The notes beneath the pieces were generated by a model. The model saw nothing but the letters and a program-made list of their open reading frames with translations, searched no databases and was not told the origin of the DNA. A DNA stretch of 47,808 bases from Perkinsus olseni. Lineage: Eukaryota; Perkinsozoa; Perkinsida; Perkinsidae. The stretch spans positions 1 to 47,808 of the forward strand of contig JABANP010000415.1 of NCBI GenBank assembly GCA_013115135.1, read 5' to 3'. Shown in pieces: positions 41,415-47,808 of the stretch. The stretch's first letter is position 1; every line of letters begins with the position of its first letter. Both the position numbers and the translations under genes were made by a program.

Positions 41415-43016
41415 ATGTGGGAGAGAGTTGAGTTGGAGGAGACTGCAGGAAAGGCTACATATGCTTATGTTTGCTTAGTGTATGGTCACCGGGTAGTACT
41501 CAAAGGATGATCGTCATCATCATCCTTGTGATTGATAATGATCTTAGGACGATATAATAGGTCAAGCGATAGCGTGTTGTAATAGCATACACAAGACTGG
41601 TACTAATTATCCAGTTGTATGTATGTATACCAATGATGTACCACAACATCACATAACAATACTCAACGCTATCTTTGATCATACGGTACTACTACTACTA
41701 TTATCATTCATAATAATCATGACTGCTACTGCCATTATCATCATCATCATCATCCTGCTGTTGTTGTTGCTGGTATGATGATCAGGTACGTGTACCTATA
41801 ATATATGGTGCATCATCTTTATATAAGAAGGATTGGTTTAAGGAAGTATTCACCAAACTACACATATTCAATCCTCATGGTAATACTCATCATCCGCCTT
41901 ATCTTAGCCATCATCATAGTCGTCTTCTATCCTTATCTTGTTACTTATTGTTATTTTCGTGCTTCTCATCATCATCATGATCGTCGTCAGTGCTACCTTA
42001 CACTACCGTACTCTTTCCTCGATTGTGATATATGTGTGATTAACCCGATCGATGATATATTCCAAGTAAGAACACCGGCAGCCATGGAGAATAGCAAAGG
42101 TTCCTGGGATGATGATGGAGATCAGTAATGACAACAACAACAACAACAACATGCTATCATATTATCCTAGTAACGTAGTAGATGCTCATCATCATCATCA
42201 TATTCTTCACCACCACCATCATTCTGGTTGCAACATGGTGAGCATATGAATGGTAGATGCTGGTTAATCAATGCTGGGGTGATGTTAGCATCACCAGATG
42301 AGAATATATTCCAACTACTCGTGTAATACAACAACAACAACAGCCACCACTACTACTACTACTACTCTTCGTTATTCAGTGCTGATGTGAGTATACCACA
42401 ACATCATCATCTTAAGGGTATGACTCCTGAACAACATTATCTGGCTGGTCTACTTGCACCGTGAGTACAACAATAATTACTATCATCATAATCATTATCG
42501 AATTATTATTGTTGTTGTTAGTATTATTATGTACAGGTACTTGAGCCACATTGATCAAAGTTATAATTTCGAGATTCAGCTTCATGGAGGTGTACCAATA
42601 ACAGCTAAATGGCGTGAATTGAGGTTAGTATCATCATACCCAATACAACCCGATCACAACACCACCACCACCACCAGCTGCTACTGCTGCTGCTGGAGGA
42701 CACTTTTTCTATCAGTTATAGCGGTATAAAAATCGTCCACTATTCGGGTGGTGAAATACAATCAGCTTCATATTCACAATCATTCCTAGGTAGACAAGAT
42801 AAATATATAGCGAGAAAGGTAGTAGTAGGCGGCGGCGACGGCGGCGGCGGCTTCTGCCACTACTACTAGTACTTGTTGTTTTTGTTATTTTAGTTATATA
42901 ATAGACTACCATGCGAAGTACAGGACTTGGCCTATCAGCGTGCTCAAGCAGCATGGGGTGATTTTAATATTAATCTGGCAGAGGCTGCTATTACTGTTAG
43001 AGATAATCTCAAGTAG
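41415..43016 (+). CDS. Glycosyltransferase family 8 protein (glycogenin/galactinol synthase-like)
   Basis: The likely start at 41,415 gives MWERVELEETAGKATYAYVC, matching the GT8 N-terminal strand. Exons at 41,548-41,685 (ACCNSIHKTGTNYPVVCMYT) and 41,786-41,879 (YKKDWFKEVFTKLHIFNPH) follow. An exon to about 42,070 has SFLDCDICVINPIDDIFQV, the DxD-type metal and sugar-nucleotide motif. Exons near 42,255-42,320 (CWLINAGVMLASPDENIFQLL), 42,380-42,462 (GMTPEQHYLAGLL), 42,538-42,625 (LSHIDQSYNFEIQLHG) and 42,720-42,815 (IKIVHYSGGEIQSAS, the second metal-binding HxxG region) follow. The C-terminus (LAYQRAQAAWGDFNINLAE) stops at 43,014-43,016. The enzyme should transfer glucose or galactose from a UDP-sugar; the acceptor is unknown. 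Exon borders are approximate. Confidence 0.75.
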
Positions 43017-43270
43017 TATACAGATGATGGCGATCATATATCGTACTGTTATCATCATCTTTAGGGACAATCATCATCAACTTTTGAATAATAATACGAT
43101 GGTGCATGGATACTACGAGACCTTCATCGAAAGGAGTGGTATGAGGGGATTATTATATTGGGGAGATGTCACAGGCGATGCTGCTGCTACATCGCCTACC
43201 ATTCATAGTGATGATGATGATGATGATGAGGTGATAGCGACTTTGGAAGTTAATTGGTAAACTAACCTTC

Positions 43271-43301
<31 letters not shown>

Positions 43302-43910
43302 ATGGTATGCTGATGATGATGCTGATGATGATGACGGTAGTAGTGTGAATGGGCAAGACCAGCAGCAGCACAGCAGTAAGCACATCATCATCAGAATGAT
43401 GATGATGATGGTGATAGAGTACATTTGATTATTCCACTCACAGATGTTGATAGTATTATTCGAATTGGAGTATCATATAGAGATCATCATAACGATGAGT
43501 GGGTGTTGGTGAAGATACTCCCTAAGGATGGATATGCGTGTCTCTTCCTAACTCGACGACCACGTGCCAACAACTCTGGTGGTGAGCGGCGGCAACGGAA
43601 GTGAGTCTTCATCGACTATGCATAGTTATCAAGAATTCTCTTTTAATCTTAGACAAAGTTTACTCTCGTTTAATGTGGCTAGAAGACGTCTACTGCAAGA
43701 AAAACAACAACCAGATGAGGGTCAATGATTATGCTTCTTTAAGTGATGTCTTCTCCACTAACGTTTCTCAACAGCGACATCTTTCGTCATTTCAATAGAT
43801 CACTGGTGGACTCCCGATAATTCAACTCCTACATTGCGGGAAGCAATACAGAAAATGGCGTTCACTTCTTGTCAACAACAATAATAGATATTATCATCTA
43901 CAACAGAACA
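43017..43910 (+). CDS. Unassigned exons downstream of the glycosyltransferase
   Basis: Open exon-like stretches occur at about 43,085-43,260 (GYYETFIERSGMRGLLYWGD ending EVIATLEVNW), 43,275-43,400 (poly-Asp then SSVNGQDQQQHSSK) and 43,405-43,604 (DGDRVHLIIPLTDVDSIIRI then DEWVLVKILPKDGYACLFL). The last could splice at GTGAGT (43,602) to YQEFSFNLRQSLLSFNVARR (43,627-43,729), and further right there is HWWTPDNSTPTLREAIQKMA (43,801-43,860). They may form one gene or an extension of the glycosyltransferase transcript. No family is recognised. Confidence 0.35.
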
Positions 43911-44224
43911 ATGAAGAAATGATATAACTAATTGGGTGGTGATGATGATGATAATCCAACATAGGTAGGAAGTTGGATATAACAAATCAGGTCTACAAGA
44001 TGTTGACGTGGTTTGTGTAGACTTAGAAAGGAGAGGAAGTGACAGAAGTAGTAGGAAGAATTACCGTCACAATAACCGATCACCTTATTAATAATCATTA
44101 TCGTAGTTAATGATGTATATTCATCATTACCAACTACACCTTCATATGACCGTTGTAGCTACTACTACTACTACTACCGTCGTTGCTGCTGCTGCTGCTG
44201 CTGGTACTTTCCACTACCCCGTCA

Positions 44225-45670
44225 TCAATGATACATTTGATTGTATGTATATTGATAGAAATAGTTAAATACTGGTACATGTACTGCAGTAGCTGATAGC
44301 CCAACCCAGAATAATGTCAATGCATGATGTAGACCAGATGGCATTGAAGCAAAGAACCATCTTAGAGCATTAGCCATAGCTGGATCTCTCTTCGACATCT
44401 GTATACATCTACTACTAGGTTGGCGCCATTTAAGGAAGCTCTCAATACCGCATACCATATATTGTGATATAAAGAATACATTCCATGATATGAATGATTC
44501 ATAACGATTAACAGCGGGTAAGAAAGATGTAAATGGTATCCAATGTGCAGCACTTGATACAATAAATGTAGCTAAAGATGCAAAGTTCTTGGAGAATCCC
44601 AATACATGGTAAAGAGGATGGTATACATGTCTATATAGGACACGTTGAAATGGTGTATTCCACAATCTCCAGAATACACCCACTTCGTCAGCAATCCAGA
44701 AATTCTGAGAATATGGTTCCAATCTGTACCCTATTAACTTGAAGGTAAAATCCATACCATCCGATATAGCAGTGAATAGATTTACACTTGCTACTGCAAG
44801 TGCCATAGCTGCGATGTATTTGCCAACGCTTATACCAATGTATGGTGATAGTGTAATAAATATACTGGGAGCTATATGATTGTAGATACTATAAGATACT
44901 ATGCTATGACCAATACAATTCATCAACGATTCACTGTCAAAAGTCAAAGTAGGTACTCTTTTAGTACGTTTAGTAACACCCTGATAGGTAAGCATATGTA
45001 CCTGAATAAATATACAACATAATTGTTGTACCGATGATAATGATGACAATAGACGAATAATACTAATGATAATGAAGAGTATTATTACTATTCTATCCAT
45101 TGGGAACCTCTCCATATCAATACCATCAGCTGTCTTTGTACTGCAATCAGTAGTAGCGGGTGAATCAGCTGTCTTTATACCATCAAATGCGTAGTCAACA
45201 TATCGCCATATCTCACAACAGTATAAATGAAAGAACATGAATATTCTCTCAGCTGTCGATAGAGCATCCGTAGGAGCCATCCATGGTACCTGAATATTAT
45301 AATAATACTCGGTTAATGATACTGTTGACAATACTAGTGCTGGAATTGTTATTATTACCAGTAACAAAATTAGTACGTAGGTGAAAGCCAGTTTAGGGTA
45401 TCTAACAGATGCTAGTGAAACTATAATCAATTGAATATAGACACTTAGGAACATTGACGATACTGGTAATAGCATGATTATATCTTGTAACCCTTGTAGC
45501 GCAGTATTATAGAATAATAACATCATATCGTAGAGAGACGATGATGAAGGTGATAGCTTGGCAGCAGCCTCTGCTACTTCAGGCAGTATGGCAATCATCG
45601 TCATCAACAACAACAAAGCTGGAGAGGTACTCAATAGATCTGGCCGAGGAGCCTTATCATGAGGCAGCAT
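44225..45670 (-). CDS. MBOAT-family O-acyltransferase, intronless
   Basis: A single 481-aa frame with nine or more hydrophobic segments. The MBOAT signature is clear: VGVFWRLWNTPFQRVLYRHV, then GFSKNFASLATFIVSSAAHW. The FWRxWNxPxxxxLxRHVY block and the downstream His (SSAAHW) are the catalytic Asn/His regions of DGAT1/sterol acyltransferase-like and wax-synthase-like enzymes. The enzyme would move an acyl chain from acyl-CoA to a lipid hydroxyl in the ER membrane. The start MLPHDKAPRPDLL at 45,670 has an upstream region without an obvious alternative. Unlike every other large host gene in the window, it has no intron and few trinucleotide runs. Confidence 0.85.
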   Translation of the reverse strand: MLPHDKAPRPDLLSTSPALLLLMTMIAILPEVAEAAAKLSPSSSSLYDMMLLFYNTALQGLQDIIMLLPVSSMFLSVYIQLIIVSLASVRYPKLAFTYVLILLLVIITIPALVLSTVSLTEYYYNIQVPWMAPTDALSTAERIFMFFHLYCCEIWRYVDYAFDGIKTADSPATTDCSTKTADGIDMERFPMDRIVIILFIIISIIRLLSSLSSVQQLCCIFIQVHMLTYQGVTKRTKRVPTLTFDSESLMNCIGHSIVSYSIYNHIAPSIFITLSPYIGISVGKYIAAMALAVASVNLFTAISDGMDFTFKLIGYRLEPYSQNFWIADEVGVFWRLWNTPFQRVLYRHVYHPLYHVLGFSKNFASLATFIVSSAAHWIPFTSFLPAVNRYESFISWNVFFISQYMVCGIESFLKWRQPSSRCIQMSKRDPAMANALRWFFASMPSGLHHALTLFWVGLSATAVHVPVFNYFYQYTYNQMYH

Positions 45671-45689
45671 GTCAATTTACCAATTTCAC

Positions 45690-46140
45690 TAATTTCGATT
45701 TAGAGACCGTCGGTCTCGACGGATGCAATACAATTGGAGGGGCCTGAACAGCGCCTTAAACGTGATCACAACCTCCATCAAGTTCCTGAAGTTCCAGCGT
45801 GAATTAAGAGGAGCGTTCTCGGAATCTAATGCTGAATTTCGCTCGCCCGGCTGGGCAAATTCGCGGGCAAAGTACATTACGGGCAACGACACTGTGAACA
45901 GAATCTAAGGGGCAAAGTACAAAATCCAAGGCACCTGACCAAAATCCAAGGCGCTGTCCCAGGTGACAGCGCGGGGCGAGCGAAATGTGCTCCTTGTCTT
46001 TTGGCCTGTTGCGCGGGTCGGCAGCGAGTGCGGCGAGCGCGCTGTGAGGAGCGACGAGTAGTAGAGGAGAGGAGTAGTGCTGTGTCGCAAAGCGCTGCCG
46101 AATGGATCCGCGAGAGAACCGAATCCGATAAGAGCCAATC
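45690..46140. repeat. GC-rich segment with inverted and direct repeats
   Basis: ATTTCGCTCGCCC (45,836-45,848) has its exact reverse complement at 45,974-45,986, enclosing about 125 bases. Inside or beside it, GGCAAAGTAC occurs twice (about 45,871 and 45,911) and CAAAATCCAAGGC twice (about 45,919 and 45,939). Composition is unlike the AT-rich, trinucleotide-rich neighbours; a mobile-element remnant is likely. Confidence 0.5.
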
Positions 46141-46330
46141 ACCAGTCTAGTATCCAACCGACTAGAGGAACACAATCCTAGTCACTAGATACAATACTCA
46201 AGCGATAGTAGTCTAGGTCCTTATGATAGTGGCTCGAGCGACTAGATGATATACGACTAGTTGCAATACTCACTAAGTCTAGTGCAGACGATAGACCGTA
46301 GTCATCGACATAAGGCTAATAACGATAGTC
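46141..46330. repeat. CTAG-dense degenerate repeat
   Basis: Eight CTAG tetranucleotides lie within about 140 bases (46,147-46,282), mostly in contexts such as CGACTAGA and AGTCTAGT with a loose 15-30-base spacing. There is no open frame of note. Confidence 0.6.
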
Positions 46331-46584
46331 GAATCAACCCACAGGTCAAAAAGCTCAACCAGTTGGTGAAAAAGGGGTGAAAGTAGTCAGCCGTTTCACC
46401 GTTACGAATCTTGCGTCGAATCTGGGCGTTCGACTAATACACAGTGTATTAGTAATAACAATAATTATGATCATTACTGAGTAGTAGCAGAAATAACAAC
46501 AAAAAAAAGCACAGATAATCGCGTCACACAAAAGGGAGACAACAATGAAGTCACCACGTTGTGGCAAGGGACAAGTAGCTCTTG
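46331..46584. other. Intergenic, nothing recognised
   Basis: Contains a 10-base inverted repeat AATACACAGTGTATT near 46,437, but no supported gene. Confidence 0.4.
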
Positions 46585-47283
46585 CTAGTCATCTTGGAGA
46601 AGTTCTTGGATCTTAGTCATTAGTTCTTGCAGCTGCCTTCCCCTAGTACGAGTCCAAGTCGAAGCGCTAGGGCGGACGTAGATGGCAGTGTCATAGAGAG
46701 CCACATAGTCATCGATGGAGGTAAACTGAGGAGTAGTTACCATGCCGTTCTCGACGACGACATCCAGAGCTTGAAGTCTAATGTAGTCATCTCCTACTGC
46801 GTCGTCGATCACAGAAGCCAACCCGATGTGAGGAGATGTAGTGGATATAACCACCGAGCCTAGTGATGGTATAACTTCCATGAACTTACCGAACAGGGGT
46901 CTTCTCGAAGAACCGAAATAGTCTCGTAGTTTAGTAGACACTTGAGCGCGTGGGCGAGTAGGGACGGCACTATTACCCGAAGGAATAGAAAATGTGGATG
47001 GTGTAACCACAACCGAACCCTTGCCACGGCCGACTGCGTTGATACCGCGAGCCTTACAACCCCAAGTATTAGTTGATCGAACCGACGGACCCTGCCTTGT
47101 ACTGACGCGTGACGTATCCTCAGTGCACTTGTGAATAAGTCTCGGAGAACGGCGAACACCCTCTGATATGTGAGCGGCCTCACTACGTGCTCCACTTCGC
47201 GTTAGAACCATGACTACTATCAACTCAAGGTCTGAACTACTGGATATACAAGCTACCTTCTGACCAACGTAACGTGCGTGCAC
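46585..47283 (-). CDS. Retroelement-like ORF of unknown function
   Basis: A 232-aa open frame with balanced codons and no trinucleotide runs. Near residue 25 it reads MVLTRSGARSEAAHISEG followed by RRSPRLIHK, a basic Thr/Arg/Ser stretch often seen at the start of plant and protist retroelement Gag or ORF1 proteins. The C-terminal half (LQALDVVVENGM, FTSIDDYVALYDTAIYV, ELMTKIQELLQ) has no motif I know. It may start at residue 25 (Met at about 47,211). It sits in a GC-shifted block with the repeat features to its left and could be part of a degenerate element; this is an inference from context. Confidence 0.4.
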   Translation of the reverse strand: MHARYVGQKVACISSSSDLELIVVMVLTRSGARSEAAHISEGVRRSPRLIHKCTEDTSRVSTRQGPSVRSTNTWGCKARGINAVGRGKGSVVVTPSTFSIPSGNSAVPTRPRAQVSTKLRDYFGSSRRPLFGKFMEVIPSLGSVVISTTSPHIGLASVIDDAVGDDYIRLQALDVVVENGMVTTPQFTSIDDYVALYDTAIYVRPSASTWTRTRGRQLQELMTKIQELLQDD

Positions 47284-47808
47284 CGTAACTAGACGTCAGT
47301 TGCGAACCTCAACAGTGCAGTAAGTGAACCAGGAACTCTGTAGCGGTCCAGAGTTTAGGTAAACCTAGCTACCGCAACAATCCAACGGAAGCAGCAATAC
47401 ACCGCAACACAGCGGAAGCTCAGCTTCAAACCTCACGCAACGCGCAAAGCACGCTAGCTGCACGCAGACACAATGTCCCGCGCACTTACACACTTAAGAA
47501 CCCTCAACGTTGAAAGAATGCCACTGCGGTATCGCACATTGCCCGCGTGGTAACAGTGGTACCAAACAACAGTTGAGACACTTCATCACGCAACTAAGAC
47601 CAATTATATACATAAATAACAGTATGACAAGTTGTACGCATACACCATCACCGTACGTAACACACGTGCTATGCAACTCGAGTACGACACGATGAACGAA
47701 TCAGTGACGCGATACAAACCCGGGGAACCTCCATTCATACATTGCTGTTTCATACATTGCAGGTTTCGCCCACGATTGTTTCGTCTATGGTAGGGTTCAT
47801 CCTGCTTG
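47284..47808. other. Right end, no gene recognised
   Basis: Short ORFs only. Composition resembles the preceding ORF block rather than the host genes. CATACATTGC occurs twice near 47,735 and 47,752. Confidence 0.4.

Noticed and set aside
1..47808. tRNA, rRNA or spliced-leader RNA genes
   Set aside because: I saw no cloverleaf with conserved T-loop GTTCGA-type sequence, no rRNA core sequence and no convincing spliced-leader gene by eye.

Overview
The window reads as nuclear DNA of a perkinsozoan alveolate, most likely a Perkinsus species. The basis is eukaryotic cytosolic ribosomal proteins uL11 and uL2, many short GT-AG introns (often opening GTAATA or GTAGTA), and introns and linkers saturated with ATG/CAT, TAG and AAC trinucleotide repeats that become poly-Asp/His/Ser/Asn when translated. 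The genus is an inference from family resemblance; no database search was made.

1-15,020: a direct segmental duplication. Bases 1-5,400 recur at 8,978-14,405, nearly identical with scattered substitutions and trinucleotide indels. Each copy carries a minus-strand His/Asp-rich membrane protein of unknown role, a minus-strand prenylated ubiquitin-fold protein (UBL3/MUB type, CaaX box CTIM), a plus-strand RPL12 gene with a 22-bp palindrome in its promoter, and a plus-strand vacuolar-type amino-acid transporter (AAAP/AVT). The transporter is damaged differently in each copy: copy 1 stops at 5,400 and is joined to the 3' exons of dihydroorotate dehydrogenase, while copy 2 has its 3' end but a clean ~0.4-kb internal inversion. 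Between the copies lie the DHODH exons and a multi-exon unknown minus-strand gene.

15,162-22,303: a 43-bp repeat array, an intact RPL8 gene, a 5' fragment of a selenocysteine-specific elongation factor facing a 3'-truncated subtilisin-like protease, and a 3.2-kb array of 72-76-bp repeats whose every unit contains the protease start codon and 5' flank.

22,500-26,540: a nine-exon TMEM184/OSTalpha-like membrane protein, a coiled-coil protein, and a transmembrane-tail fragment.

26,548-35,430: a complete, apparently very young BEL/Pao-like LTR retrotransposon (identical 171-bp LTRs, one 2,624-aa Gag-PR-RT-RH-IN frame) inserted in a 34-bp ATG-rich minisatellite. Its polyprotein ends in a CW-type zinc-finger-like domain behind the integrase, a plausible chromatin-targeting module, and its ATG lies inside the LTR. 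This is the most interesting object in the window. A second retroposon-like segment with a pentanucleotide tail follows at 35,431-36,260.

36,348-45,670: four metabolic or transport genes: a HAD-superfamily phosphatase-like protein (seven exons), a TLC-type nucleotide transporter-like protein, a GT8 glycosyltransferase followed by further unassigned exons, and an intronless MBOAT acyltransferase. The last 2 kb (45,690-47,808) differ in composition, are rich in inverted repeats and CTAG motifs, and carry a retroelement-like ORF.
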